Source: Bimastos eiseni
Lineage: Eukaryota; Annelida; Clitellata; Crassiclitellata; Lumbricidae
Direction of reading: 5' to 3'
Assembly (NCBI GenBank): GCA_959347315.1
Contig: OY365814.1
Span: forward strand, 1,430,033 to 1,494,032
Length of the DNA stretch: 64,000 nt
The notes under the pieces were generated by a model. It saw only the letters and a program-made list of their open reading frames with translations, ran no database searches and had not been told where the DNA came from. Below are positions 33,300 to 44,540 of this stretch, one piece after another; position 1 is the first letter of the stretch, and every line of letters starts with the position of its first letter. Position numbers and translations under genes: made by a program.

Positions 33300-33495
33300 G
33301 TGATCATTTTCGATCAGTTCTACCAATATCATTATTAATACTAGACCTGTAGTTTAATCTACATTTGACTTATCAACATTTTAGACAAAGTGAACAGAAT
33401 TAATCGGAAACAATAATAAACATATTTGAGCTAGAAAGTTAATAACTAACAGAAGAATTCAGTTTGAATGAAAGGAATGTTTTGTCTGTTCGTAG

Positions 33496-33565
33496 GAGAT
33501 TTACGTTTGGAGAGAACGTCGTCCGTGTTCATGTCACGCCCGTCATTGTCTTGTTATTCACACAA
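33496..33565 (+). CDS. ATPase exon 7
   Basis: 70 nt, phase 2 to 0, acceptor TGTTCGTAG, donor GTGAGA. Encodes RFTFGENVVRVHVTPVIVLL followed by FTQ, the 'YG-x-N-x-I-x-V-x-V-x-x-x-x-x-L-L' block before TM1. Confidence 0.8.
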
Positions 33566-33664
33566 GTGAGAGCTGTTGTTAAGACTACTACGTATTTCTA
33601 CAAAGGTTAGATAGGATGTACATACGGCAAGTGAGATCTACAGACTTTTCGTCTACGACACTTG

Positions 33665-33855
33665 GTCTGGAAGCTGGATTGATTAGAAAATTCTGCTGAA
33701 ATAATTGTGTTTAGTTAGAAGCTGGATCGATGAGAAGACTTATGCTAAATGGTAAGCTATTTAGACATGATACCTTTCATCAATCCCGCTTCTACTAACG
33801 CGCGATTATTTCATCAATCCCTCCTCTAGCTAAGCGTGACTCCTACCATCAATCC
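33665..33855. repeat. AGAAGCTGGATTGATG motif in direct then inverted orientation
   Basis: 'ggaagctggattgattag' and 'agaagctggatcgatgag' lie at 33668-33740. The reverse complements 'catcaatcccgcttct', 'catcaatccctcctct' and 'catcaatccagctttgttct' lie at 33779-33868. The arms could fold on each other. Same core motif as at 725-990 and 14050-14215. Confidence 0.6.
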
Positions 33856-34111
33856 AGCTTTGTTCTAGGTTTTTACTTCTTGATAAAATATAAAATAACA
33901 TAAATAACGGCAAATGTCTGTAGACGGAGTGTTATGGATCCGGTGTGACATCTGCTATTCTGAAAAAGTTAAAGTACCTTGTGTAGGCTTCGTATTAGCT
34001 GATTCCAATGGTTTGGCTGCATCTAGACGAAATGGCAAATCTTAATACAATTGAACAGTGTATTATGTAATAAACTCAACAATGACCCTTCTAATTTTTT
34101 TCGTTACTTAG

Positions 34112-34249
34112 GGTTTGAATCCATTTTACGTCTTCCAGTTATTCAGCATACTTCTATGGACGGTGGCAATTCCCTATCACTACTACGCTGGTTGCATTGG
34201 ATTCCTCACCATTGTCTCCCTCGCAGCTCAGATCATCCAACAGCGAATG
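34112..34249 (+). CDS. ATPase exon 8 (TM1-TM2)
   Basis: 46 codons, phase 0 at both ends, acceptor GTTACTTAG, donor GTCTGA. Encodes GLNPFYVFQLFSILLWTVAI, a Tyr-rich loop, then GFLTIVSLAAQIIQQRM. N-P-F-Y-x-F-Q-x-F-S-x-x-L-W is a hallmark of P5B ATPase TM1. Confidence 0.9.
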
Positions 34250-35028
34250 GTCTGATTTTACTCACTATCGACAAATCGATCAATGAATCAATCAATGAAT
34301 CAATCAATAAATCAGTCATTCAAACAGTCGGTCAGTCACCATCGCCATAACAATTTAAATAGCATAACTGAATACAACAAAGAGTGTTTGCTGGGCAATA
34401 GGATGTTGATTAAGTATAGACTTGAGGTGGGATACAGCCTACTACAATGCGTGGGTGAAGTCGGATGGAAATTTTAAGTGTGTGATAAATGGAGTAGTGA
34501 GAAGATGGGGAGAGTGAATGCTTCGATTAGATTCATGTGTACAGAAAGGAACGTCATCCTCTCACATCATTTTTTATATTCGTGTTTCATGAACTATCTG
34601 GACGTCATAGGCGTAAAGGCTTTGTCTTTGTGTCCAGGGGAGCCGACATGAATTCCGGGCCCTTAACCAGAGAGATTTTGCGTCCCTAGGCTGAAAAATG
34701 CCGGGCCTCTTAGTAGGAAAACTCCGTGTTCCTAAGATGAGAAATTGTGGGCGGCTGAGCAGAGAAGTCACACGGGGCCTTTTCGACGGAAGTTGACATG
34801 TTCCATAGCAAATGATAATAAGTGCGATTATAATATTCAGATGCTTTAAGCTTTTACTTATTGTAGCTAAGTGTCAGAATATAAATCGTAAAATGATGCA
34901 ACACACTGATCTGGATGACGTCATTAGAATGTATGTCTGTCTGTCTGTCCCTCTGTTTCTATGTGTAAGTCTTGTCGTTTCTGGTGTTGACTGTCTGTGT
35001 GAGAATGGGTTCGTTCAATTCTTTTCAG

Positions 35029-35098
35029 ATGGAACGTGCGCTCAAGAAGACCGTCGCCTTCGCCAGAACATGTCGAGTCTGGAATTGCGACGTCAACT
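35029..35098 (+). CDS. ATPase exon 9 (start of A domain), end uncertain
   Basis: Acceptor AATTCTTTTCAG, frame MERALKKTVAFARTCRVWNC. It fits the region between TM2 and the A-domain LVPGD motif. Two donors are possible: GTCAAC after 35091 in phase 0, or GTATGA after 35098 in phase 1. The second agrees with a phase-1 start of exon 10. Confidence 0.5.
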
Positions 35099-35385
35099 GT
35101 ATGAAAACATTTATTCATTCCTCCTTTCATTCAATTATTTCCTTCATTTATTTGAACATCTCCTTTCCGTTTCCGTCTTTTTATTTTCCTTTCGCCTTTT
35201 CCTGTTTTATTCCTTTTTTCTTTCTATTTTTCTCTTTTTCTTTGTTGTTTCTTTCCTTTCTCTCTCTCTTCTTTCTTTCTTTTCTTCTGCCTATCTCCCT
35301 TGCGTTTTCTTAACTATGATGACGTTTTTGTCTACGTCATGGCAATTCCTTATCTGGTTTCCTCTATTTTCAGACTGAAGAGAAG

Positions 35386-35502
35386 TTCCATCCGAATCAC
35401 TAGTTCCAGGTGACGTCATCCAGATCTCTGACGTCAGCATCGTGCCTTGTGACGTCGTCCTCTTGTCTGGCAGTTGCATCATGAACGAAAGCATGCTAAC
35501 AG
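35386..35502 (+). CDS. ATPase exon 10 (A domain, LVPGD)
   Basis: Encodes PSESLVPGDVIQISDVSIVP, then CDVVLLSGSCIMNESMLTG, ending in phase 1 at GTTGTT. L-V-P-G-D and N-E-S-M-L-T-G are actuator-domain signatures. The exact acceptor is unclear because the best AG (before 35374) would put a TGA in this frame. Confidence 0.75.
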
Positions 35503-35823
35503 GTTGTTCAGTCACATTTGGAAAGCAATCGTGTGTTGCACCTCAGTACTCTAGACCTACTACTCGCTAATGATTAAGATTAATTGTTATATTTATTCTT
35601 TATATTTCTATACCTGACAAGACGCAGTATGATTACATTAACAGTGTGAATGAATTATGACTGGTTATTACAGGAGTTGAATTTAACTGTCGGCGGCCAT
35701 GCAAGGCCTTCTTTGCGCTGTGCATCTAATTTCAACAACTTCGACGTAAAGCGATAGAAGGACTAGTCAACCATTTTTGATGGTGACAATAATGATAACG
35801 ATTCTGTTTCTTCTTGTTGTCAG

Positions 35824-35982
35824 GCGAAAGTGTTCCCGTGTCTAAGGTTCCTATTTCTGCTGATGATTCCATCTTCGACATCAACGAACATTCGAGACAT
35901 GTTCTATTCTCCGGAACAAACGTCATCCAAATGAGATCAGAAGACGGAAGAAACCCAGCAAAGGCTTTCGTCTACCACACAG
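35824..35982 (+). CDS. ATPase exon 11 (A domain, GES)
   Basis: 159 nt, phase 1 to 1, acceptor TTGTTGTCAG. Encodes GESVPVSKVPIS, then HSRHVLFSGTNVIQMRSED and KAFVYHTG. T-G-E-S is the dephosphorylation loop of P-type ATPases, split across the exon 10/11 junction; L-F-x-G-T-x-V is also conserved. Confidence 0.9.
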
Positions 35983-36390
35983 GTCTCTAGTCACGCTCTC
36001 TGTCTCTGTCTATGTCTCTTTATCTCTCTGTCTCTTTGTCTCTGCCTCTGTCTATCTGTCTATTTGTCTATCTGCACACCTATCTATTTATCTATACCTG
36101 TCTACCAATTCACATATCTACTGATCCATCTTCCTACCTACTTGTCAGTCTGTCTACCTGTCTGTCTATCTGTCTGCCCAGGTATGTTTAAGTCATCGCT
36201 TGGCTGTCCATCGTTTTCGCTAATAGTTGCTCACTCTTATCTTTTTTAGGAACGACAAATACTTCTTTTTGACTTGCTCTCCCTCTTTGATTCCCCTTCT
36301 TTTCTCCTCCTATTTCTTTGTCCTCCTCTTGCTTGTGACCGTCTGTTGGTCTTTGTGCGTGTGCTTGAATTGTCTTGTGTTTGCCTGCAG

Positions 36391-36536
36391 GGTTTTCAAC
36401 AGTCAAGGGTGAACTCGTTCGGTCTATACTCTATCCTAAGCCATTGGACTTAAAGTTTACCAGAGACAGTTACAAGTACATTTCCTTCCTCGCCTCCATG
36501 GCTGTCGTAGGGATGATCTACATGATCGTCATTAAG
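36391..36536 (+). CDS. ATPase exon 12 (TM3)
   Basis: 146 nt, phase 1 to 0, acceptor TTGCCTGCAG, donor GTACGC. Encodes GFSTVKGELVRSILYPKPLD, then YKYISFLASMAVVGMIYMIV. G-F-x-T-x-K-G-x-L-x-R-S-I-L-x-P-x-P is diagnostic for P5 ATPases. Confidence 0.93.
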
Positions 36537-36667
36537 GTACGCAGGCGCAATATAAATATGTCTATTTCTATTTCTGTATGTCTGCTTGCTTGTCTGTCTC
36601 TTTCTGTCTTTCGCTAATTTTATTTGTCTGTCTGTCTATCTATCTATATATCTCTCTTTCAACCTAA

Positions 36668-37190
36668 ATGAGACAAAGACTTAAGTTGGTGTTCCACAGG
36701 ACTCTATGTTCGGCCCCTATACATCCTATTGAATGCCGATATTTCTCTTTTCTTTATAATGGCCGTCTTAATGCAAACTGGGTTCAGACATTGTCCATCA
36801 TGTCCGCTCTATTGATTGTCTTGCTTCTCATCTTCCCTACTGGATGTCGACTGACAGGCTCTGCGTAGGTATTACAAAAACTCAACTGACCTGTCTTTGG
36901 ACTAGACAACATCTTGCTAAACTTGACCAACAACTACTGAACGCGACATTTTCCGCAAACGCATACTCTTCGAATGTCCTTGACCTAGGCATCACACTAG
37001 ATTCCTAGAAAATGTGTTCACGGAACACATTTTCTAACTTGACCCGCTTCTACTACTTTCAACTGATTCGACTCAAAGTCCTCTGTCTTTGCCAATACAG
37101 TTCATGCGTTTTTCTGTTCCCTCCGAGACTTCTGCAGATCACTTCGTAAGGGCATCCCGAAACTGCGTAATTCCGTCTACAATCGCTATA
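36668..37190 (+). mobile_element. LINE reverse transcriptase fragment in ATPase intron 12
   Basis: In broken frames the plus strand reads GVPQDSMFGP (the G-V-P-Q-G-S-x-L-G-P RT motif), then TQLTCLWTRQHLAKLDQQ and VLDLGITLDS, as in CR1-like ORF2. Stops and frameshifts show that it is dead. Confidence 0.75.
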
Positions 37191-37366
37191 TTTATTATTT
37201 TTAAATGAATATTTTTATATTATCATATTTTAGTTTTTATAGGTTATATTTAATTCTATAAGTTATGAGGGTCTAAAGCCCATTACGTTCCTCGTTCTTC
37301 TCTTTTCTCTCTCTTTCCATATATCCGTACCTCCACTCATCCGCCGCTCGCTGCGTCATTCTCCAG

Positions 37367-37629
37367 GTGCTGAACGGCGATGACGCGACCGATGTCGTGA
37401 TACAGACCCTTGCCCTTGTGGCCATCGTGGTCCCTCCAGCCCTTCCAGTAGCCATGACCGTTGGCATCGTCTTCGCCCAGTTCCGTCTGCGCAGGTCTCG
37501 CATCTTCTGCATCAGTCCGAACACCATCAACGTCTGCGGAAGCATCAACGTCTTCTGCTTCGATAAGACGGGAACACTGACCGAGGATGGGATGGATGTG
37601 CAGTCCATACGACAATCGGTCAGCGCCAG
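37367..37629 (+). CDS. ATPase exon 13 (PPALP and DKTGT)
   Basis: 263 nt, phase 0 to 2, acceptor CATTCTCCAG, donor GTATGG. Encodes VLNGDDATDVVIQTLALVAI, then VVPPALPVAMTVGI, RLRRSRIFCISPNTINVCGS and FCFDKTGTLTEDGMDV. P-P-A-L-P in TM4 identifies the P5B subclass. The Asp codon of DKTGT (37562-37564) is the phosphorylation site and is intact. Confidence 0.95.
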
Positions 37630-37769
37630 GTATGGGCAAACGGGATTGAAAATAATGCAAAGACGGATAATCATGGAATTAGGGTACGTAGTTAATGAGG
37701 CATGGATGAATGCTGATGCGGAATTGTGGATGATTTGGATAGAACGAGGCAGCGTAGGAGAATGGTAGG

Positions 37770-37910
37770 ATGGAGGGATGGATGGATGGTTGCATTTATG
37801 GGTGGGTGGATGGATTGATGTATGGTTGCATGGGTGGGTTGGTGGGTGGGTGAATGAATGGATGGATGGATTGATGGATGGATGGATGAATGGATGGTTA
37901 AGGATAGAAT
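37770..37910 (+). repeat. (GGAT)n microsatellite
   Basis: Degenerate GGATGGAT/GGGTGGGT array just after exon 13. Confidence 0.85.
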
Positions 37911-38737
37911 TAAACAATGTATAAGGTTAGGAGGCATTGGTGGATGGATAAGAAAGGATGGAGGCATCGTGAGAGGGAAGAAAGCATTGATGGATGGATA
38001 GGCAGGGAAGAACCGAACTTTGGAGAGTTGAAAACTCGAAGTTCTTCCATGCAAGCCATTTCTCTATTAGATGCTCGCTATCAATGTTCCTCTAATTTAT
38101 CGGAGACACTGTGCGCAGCATCTTTTTAATAATAATGATTCACACTGTTGTGCGCAAGTCCGATCTCAATGCGATGATTTTTAGATTGAAACTAAATCTA
38201 GAAGTCTATGGTGATAAGTTCTGATAACTTAAGGAAAGTTCCTTGTCTAGAGATAAATAATGGGACGAATCAGCCAATGAGTAAAAGTATCTGGAGTAAA
38301 GTAGGCCGCAGCCGGCTGAGAGTCTCGAATTACCACAAAAGTGTCATTAAAGAACTTGTAACGCTAGTTTTTAAAAGGAAAATTCAGTTGCAATACTTTG
38401 CTCCTCCGACAAATAAATTTTGTGCTCAAACAATATTCTTGAGTGGGCTGACTTCAAGACACGTGCACGCGAACACATTTGCACAGCTTAGAGGGCTACA
38501 TTACTCCAGAAAATGTTAGCTTCGGTTGACATGATTTTGATTAATGCCATTCAATCACACCATTAAATATTCGCAATTCAACGCTCGATTAGCTCTATCA
38601 CCGTATCTACTAGCCTTCTTCTATCTGTCTCTGTCTAAATGTACGTCTTGTACGACGTCTTTGAGGAGAATAAAATTATGTTCATCTTAATACATCCCTG
38701 CAGCTTCTGACGTCTTCTGTTTTCCTCCTTCATTCAG

Positions 38738-38891
38738 CTTCGACGAATACGAGATCTCTAGCATCGACGAGAGGCGCCGTCTGACGCCGGAAATGTTGGC
38801 TGCCATGGCAACCTGCCACTCTCTGGCCATTGTCAACAGCGAGCTCTGTGGAGATCCTCTCGACCTCAAGATGTTCGAGTTCACCGGATGG
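38738..38891 (+). CDS. ATPase exon 14 (after phosphorylation site)
   Basis: 154 nt, phase 2 to 0, acceptor TTCATTCAG, donor GTATAC. Encodes [20 protein letters not shown], then [15 protein letters not shown]-x-C-H-S-L and [14 protein letters not shown] are strongly conserved in ATP13A proteins. Confidence 0.93.
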
Positions 38892-39109
38892 GTATACGTC
38901 ATCAGATCGTCCTTACTAATCTAATCTGATGTTATTGCATGCCTGCCTGCCTGTCTCTGCTGTGAAGCCGTTTACACCTCCTGCGGCCGAGAGTTTCCGT
39001 CTCAGTGGCTGACGCGGTCATTGCAGTTATCTCGACCGATAGTCACGAGTGGATGGTCAATCTACCGACAAACTTCTCCATCCTCCTTGACGAGTAACCG
39101 GACATGCGT

Positions 39110-39345
39110 CATATTCCGCCAATGAGTAACTACTCGTCGACACTGTCCCCGTGTCTAAGAATATATGTGAATCAATCTTGCCAAAAATCGCCCTACCCTA
39201 TCGACGCAGTATGGGCCAGACACTCTGAACATCCATGCCATTTGTCAGCTGTTTACCGGAATTTGTTGGGTGTTTCCACTCTTGTGTATGAGACCACCAC
39301 TCGTCACTCTTTTCAGCTTATTGTGCACTGTTTTACTAACTGATG
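39110..39345. repeat. Dispersed repeat R2, copy 2
   Basis: Inverted counterpart of 8280-8530. Confidence 0.5.
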
Positions 39346-39694
39346 CAAAATTTTCGTTAGTATTGATATTTAGCATCATTTATTCATCAATTAATGATAG
39401 TGCACAATAAGCTCGAAAGTTTCAAAACTCAAATTATTGGTATCACCATCTGAGACTCAGTTTCTCCATCTGTTCGCTCTAAAATTCTCTCTGGCAGTCT
39501 CTCGTCCTCTTTTGCGTTTCTCAAAACCTGCCTCTTCTCTTTGGGGTCATTTGTGTACTGGCAGCGCTTATGAACAGCTCACCATGTTAGCGATGCATTA
39601 CAAAATTAATGCTTCAATACAGAACATTATAAGAGTAGAAAGACTTTTGAGTCAATTGGCAAATAATGTTAATACGATCGGATCATTAACATCG

Positions 39695-39815
39695 TAATCG
39701 TCATGATGATGATATTGATGACCATGACGATGATGGTGACGATGAAACCAATCATGACGATGTCGATGACGATGACGATGATCATAATAATGACGATGAT
39801 GATCACTATGAGATG
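39695..39815 (+). repeat. GAT/GAC microsatellite
   Basis: ATGATGACGATG-type array immediately before exon 15. Confidence 0.85.
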
Positions 39816-39834
39816 CGACTATTTATGTGCCTAG

Positions 39835-39909
39835 GTTTTGGAGGAGGTTGATGTGGCTGCAGGGGTCCACATAGTGGAGCGTCAATCATCATTCATCCCA
39901 AAATAAGAG
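39835..39909 (+). pseudogene. ATPase exon 15 with in-frame stop
   Basis: Acceptor TATGTGCCTAG; the frame starts VLEEVDVAAGVHIVERQSS. This fits the V-L-E-E that follows T-G-W in the family, and phase 0 agrees with exon 14. The only good donor (GTATCA after 39909) lies one codon beyond a TAA at 39904-39906. Either the exon is dead or an earlier donor is used. Confidence 0.6.
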
Positions 39910-40299
39910 GTATCATCGTCGAACGACGGCATTCAGAACAGGTATCATCACAAAAGCAAATGGCAATGAAGTACATGGATAACTAGAGCGGTAAATGACC
40001 ATGAAGGTTTAACCACGCATTTATTTGACCACTAGGGTATAAACATAATGATACATGTCAGTGAGGCATAACCAAATAGCTGACTGACTATGATGATAGA
40101 ATTTATTGCAGAGGAAGATATAGCCAGAGAAGTAAGTGATCATGAGGGCAATTGAATAGCTACTGAGGAAATTAACATTGACCGTATAACCACACATTTT
40201 ATTGACTGTGAAAGTATTACGACGGTGATTAACAACCATGAAGGTAAAACTTCATCCTCAAATCCTTTTTTGACGCAACCTGACTGAGTGGGTTTCTTG

Positions 40300-40335
40300 A
40301 AGGGGCGCTATATAAATTATAGGAATGATTTAATT
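40300..40335 (+). mobile_element. LINE 3' tail remnant
   Basis: 'ttcttgaaggggcgctatataaat' matches the end of the LINE at 29870-30215. Positions 40335-40920 hold no gene I can support. Confidence 0.5.
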
Positions 40336-40924
40336 AATTAATGTAGTCACGGGTGGGTACTCAACCCCACTTCTCACAATCGTTGGCATTCGTGTACCTC
40401 ATCATTAAAAAATTTTCTATTTTGCGGCTCTCCTGTAACACTCTCCTAAGCTTGCCTCTTCAAAATTGGCTTTGATATAAAAACTATCAGATAAACTGTG
40501 ATGTTTTTAAAAACTATTACTTTGTCATTATCTGCTTCAATTACAGGCTGTGGTCTTGATTATACAATCCTTGATTATACAATCCTTAACATATACATGT
40601 AATCTACCTTCACTCGCTTAATGTTAGCATGTTCGTTAGTTAAGATTAGTTAAGCTTTGTTGGTCCATCTCATTTTCACCCACTCTACAGCTCCTTTTGG
40701 CCTCTTTACCCAACTACTTTGCACCTAATTTATTGGTGGCCCTAACCTGCGGGACCCTTCGTCCTTAATTTGGCCTCCGGTTTAATTATACATCTTTATA
40801 CATATCTCAATAACTTGTACTTTGAATTGCCAAAAAACTTGAATGCTGATGATTGTGATGATGAACAACCAGCAAGTGAAGCGGAAAAGATGCACGGAAA
40901 AGTAGCTATTCCATCCTCCTCCGA

Positions 40925-41298
40925 TCTAATAAATGACGCATTCGTTCTTCCTATGATCATATAAATGACACATTCGTTCTTCCTATGATCATATAAATGA
41001 CACATTCGTTCTTCCTATGATCATGTAAATGACACATTCGTTCGTAATTATGATCATATAAATGACACATTCGTTCTTTCTATGATCATATAAATGACAC
41101 ATTCGTTCTTCCTATGATCATATAAATGACACATTCGTTCTTCCTATGATCATATAAATGACACATTCGTTCTTCCTATGATCATATAAATGACACATTC
41201 GTTCTTCCTATGATCAAGTAAATGACACATTCGTTCTTCCTATGATCATATAAATGACACATTCGTTCTTCCTATGATCATATAAATGACACATTCAA
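40925..41298 (+). repeat. 32-bp minisatellite, array 1
   Basis: About 11-12 units with core ATAAATGACACATTCGTTCT then TCCTATGATC. Units are nearly identical and contiguous; there are no unique spacers, so this is not a CRISPR. Confidence 0.9.
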
Positions 41299-41744
41299 AC
41301 TTCATATGACAATTGCTGATAAATAATTTATAGCATAAAACAGCAATACAATGTGCATCTCACTCAATCAGACCAAATCAAGCTACCAAGCAACATAGCA
41401 GTAGGCCTTTGCATATAGACTTAGTATTTTATTACTTTATCAATTATTTTGATCTGATTGTGCGAGATGCGCTTTGTTTCGACCTGTTGCTGTGACCCTT
41501 ACCATTTGGTTAGTTGCAATTGATGTAATTGAGGAAGTGTTTACTGTGAATTGTTTCATTGGATGCATATTTATTGGATGAAATTGGGCGACCTCTGTTA
41601 GCGGAACGGTTCGTTCCTTTGGGGTCTCACATCGTTCATTGCGTACTTGTTACCTTTTGTTACAATGATCATATTATGGATTATGGATTTTTTTTGGGTG
41701 GACAATAAAGCATTAATTGATTAAATATAAATGACACGTACAAT

Positions 41745-41925
41745 TTATCTATAGACTTAATCATCTAAGCGACACATTCGATCTTTTCCTCATCATCTAA
41801 GTGACACATTCGATCTGTTCGTGATCATCTAAGTGACACACTCGATCTTTTCCTGATCATCTAAGTGACACATTCGATCTTTTCTTGATCATCTAAGTGA
41901 CACATTCGATCTTTTCATGAGCAAT
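41745..41925 (+). repeat. 32-bp minisatellite, array 2
   Basis: Five or six units with core CTAAGTGACACATTCGATCT then TTTCCTGATCAT. Same period as array 1 and a related but distinct consensus. It lies just before ATPase exon 16. Confidence 0.85.
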
Positions 41926-42012
41926 TGATGTCCTCCTTTGATCATTTTCCTAACTCTGCCTTCGATTATTTGGTTTTCTGTTTTGTTTCTTCTGTGTCTT
42001 GTTTTTCTGGAG

Positions 42013-42126
42013 GTGGCTTTTGAAAGACTGAATACGGATGAGTTGGAAAATGGGAAATGTACCAGCAAGCAAAGCTTCTCTCTGGCGCTAACTGGCAGAT
42101 CGTGGGCTCTGTTGAGGCAACTCCAT
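42013..42126 (+). pseudogene. ATPase P-domain exon, truncated
   Basis: The acceptor-like TTTTTCTGGAG is followed by VAFERLNTDELENG, then CTSKQSFSLALTGRSWALL. The Q-x-x-x-L-A-L-T-G-x-S/W-x-x-L pattern fits the P5B segment between TGDN and GDGAND. At about 42127 homology to 47819 begins and no donor is present, so the exon is cut by the tail duplication. Confidence 0.6.
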
Positions 42127-42217
42127 ACTAGAGGATTCAGACGAGGAACTTGCCTCGTCTCACCTCATGCAGAGTACGGGCCTTCTGTCAATCCCATGTT
42201 ATTTGTGTCCTTTGTAG

Positions 42218-42448
42218 ATGTATTTCGTCGATGGTTTTGTTGAGCGCTGGTTTCAGCCGCTGCTGTCTCGGCTGATGTTTGGAGAGACTCGGTTGTATCA
42301 ACTGATAGAGAATGAGATTGAGGCGAGCGCTGATTGGCCTCCGATTGGGACCAAGTCATTTGCAGAGGCCATCGAAATGGAACAGGGCATGATGACGACA
42401 ACGATAGCATCGTCACCACAAGAGCAACGGGACACAATGGCCAGTCAG
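42218..42448 (+). CDS. ATPase penultimate exon, copy A
   Basis: 77 codons, phase 0, acceptor CTTTGTAG, donor GTGAGG. Encodes YFVDGFVERWFQPLL, then GETRLYQLIENEIEASADWP. The V-D-G-x-x-x-R-W and W-P-P pattern is the cytosolic tail after TM10 of ATP13A proteins. In this copy no TM9-TM10 exons lie upstream. Confidence 0.75.
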
Positions 42449-42549
42449 GTGAGGATCTCTGGTTGTCTGTCTGTACGTCTCTGTATGTATCTATTTGTTT
42501 GTTTATTCGTATTTATCTCTGTCTGTTTGGTTTTCTTATTCTCAATTTC

Positions 42550-42564
42550 TATTTGTCTGTTATC

Positions 42565-42595
<31 letters not shown>

Positions 42596-42771
42596 GTCTC
42601 TCTGTCTGTCTCTCTCTCTGTCTGTCTCTGTCTGTCTCTCTGTCTGTCTCTCTAACTCACTCACTCACTCACTCACTCACTCACTCACTCACTCACTCAC
42701 TCACTCACTCACTCACTCACTCACTCACTCACTCACTCACTCACTCACTCACTCACTCACTCACTCACTCA

Positions 42772-42832
<61 letters not shown>

Positions 42833-42915
42833 GCTCTCTCTCTCTCTCTCTTTCGCTCTCTGTCTCTCTCTCTCTCTCTCTCTTTCGCTCTCTTTCGCTC
42901 TCTCTCTCTCACACA
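42550..42915 (+). repeat. CT and (ACTC)n microsatellite
   Basis: CT/CTGT runs, then about 30 ACTC units (42655-42772), then more CT runs. The long Leu/Ser/Thr/His ORFs here are artefacts. Confidence 0.9.
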
Positions 42916-43008
42916 CACTCAATCTCTCAGTTATTTTCTGTGTCAGTTTATTTGTCCCTCCTGATCCCTCGCTACGTTACACTGTATGTATGTGTAAATA
43001 CGTTGCAG

Positions 43009-43272
43009 TTGACGAGTGATTCCCTTAGCATCGGATTCGCAAACAAAGCATTTGATTCGTCCAGCGATTGTGACGTAGTTCTGGCGTCTGACGACACCGA
43101 AAGTACTGAACAACCTCTGCTAGACGATGACGTTGAAAGTGACGACATGCCTTATCAGAGGAGTCGTCACAGAAATTCCTTGCCCCTAGGCAGAGCAGTT
43201 ACAGAAATCCTGGCCCATAGGCGGAGCAGTCATGGGTCTCTAAACGATCTATCGGCTTTACGAGAAGATTGA
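43009..43272 (+). CDS. ATPase last exon, copy A
   Basis: Acceptor ACGTTGCAG. Encodes LTSDSLSIGFANKAFDSSSD, an acidic stretch with EQPLLDDD, then RAVTEILAHRRSSHGSLNDL and stop TGA. E-x-x-P-L-L resembles an acidic dileucine sorting motif, which would suit an endolysosomal pump. It differs from copy B by a 9-nt insertion (SRH) and a two-residue extension. Confidence 0.75.
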   Translation: MTSDSLSIGFANKAFDSSSDCDVVLASDDTESTEQPLLDDDVESDDMPYQRSRHRNSLPLGRAVTEILAHRRSSHGSLNDLSALRED

Positions 43273-44149
43273 TTAGACCCGGAACGGATCCTAAAAACCG
43301 CCGAGCCATTTGACATTGATCCCTGGCTCTCCTCTGGATGGGCCTGCATTGAATAATTAGAGGCATGAGGTGGCTGACGGCTGCACACGACTAGAGTTGT
43401 TTGAAAACTAAGGATTCGGTAGGTCGGTGGAGGGCGTTCTGGGCGGATTGTGTTAAAATCTTTGGTCATCGGTCTTCATGACTTAACCCGAAACCCTCAG
43501 TTTACTTGCTAGCTGCGCATTCTTCATTGAATCTTCTCTCACTAGCGTTGCCACTGCAGTCTTGATGCTCTTTTAATGTTCTCATGTTTTGTTCTATACT
43601 GTTGATTGGTTTCTTACGTTTTTACTTTTATTATTTAGAAGCGTGTGTATATTTTGAAGTCTGAAGTAAGGCATGTGTCATATGTGTCATTTCGATGTCT
43701 GATGCGGTCACTCAGGTATCATCGTCTAATTGTTAAGTAGGAAACAGTTATTTAGTTCTTTGGTCTTTCTGTTGTTAATGTATGATAGGTCACTGTACAC
43801 TGAAGGCACCACTGTGCATAATTCATAGGCTATCTGTGACACGGCTTTTTCAGACGAGTCAGATGAGTCTATGCAGAGCGTATGTCTATTATCTGTGACA
43901 TGATTTCTTATATAAGTTAGACCAGGGGCGTCAGTTCCCCTCTAACTGATGGAGGCAATCATCCTGGTTCCAAGTGTCAGGTAGTCAAGATATCCCCCCA
44001 AGACTCCAAATACACCCCGCCCCTTTCTGGACGCCTCTGAGTCTATCTATCTACCTGTCTGTATTTCTCTCTGTCCATCATTATATCTATCCATCTGTAC
44101 GTTGCTTTGTTTGTCTACCTGTCTGTCTGTGTTTCTGTCTCTCTGCCTT

Positions 44150-44540
44150 TAACCCTGAATCAATGAATCATTGAATCAATCAAGCAATCATTGAATCAAT
44201 CAAGCAATCATTGAATCAATCAAGCAATCAATCAATGAATCAATCAGTCATTGATTCAATCAATCATTGAATCAATCAATTATTGTATCAATCAATCATT
44301 CAATCAATCAATGAATCAATCAATGAATCAATCAAGCAATCATTGAATCAATCAATCATTGAATCAATGAATCATTGAATCAATCAAGCAATCAATCATT
44401 GAGTCAATCAATCATTGAATCAATCATTCATTGAATCAATCAATCATTCAATCAATCAATCAATCAATCCATCAATGAATCAATAATTGAATCAATCAAT
44501 GAATCAATCATTGAATCAATCAACCAATCAATCATGTCTA
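44150..44540 (+). repeat. (AATC)n microsatellite
   Basis: About 390 bp of AATCAATC/ATTG units. Confidence 0.9.

Larger units (their letters stand above)
42127..44045 (+). repeat. Tail duplication unit, copy A
   Basis: Highly similar to 47819-49760. It contains the two C-terminal ATPase exons, a CT/ACTC-rich intron and a MULE-type MITE remnant (about 43612-44045). The 3' part after the last exon matches 48730-49110 except for the palindrome found only in copy B. Confidence 0.85.

Noticed and set aside
34812..35378. 188-codon plus ORF
   Set aside because: Runs through a TTTC-rich tract and across ATPase exon 9 in a frame unlike the family.
37273..37917. 214-codon minus ORF
   Set aside because: It is antisense to ATPase exon 13 and to a GGAT microsatellite; the plus strand carries the PPALP and DKTGT motifs with matching splice sites.
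40925..41298. CRISPR-like array of 32-bp units
   Set aside because: Units are contiguous without unique spacers and the DNA is animal; it is a minisatellite.
42334..43272. 312-codon plus ORF full of LTHS and LS repeats
   Set aside because: The middle is a translated CT/ACTC microsatellite in an intron; only the last part, in the frame of the last exon, is coding.
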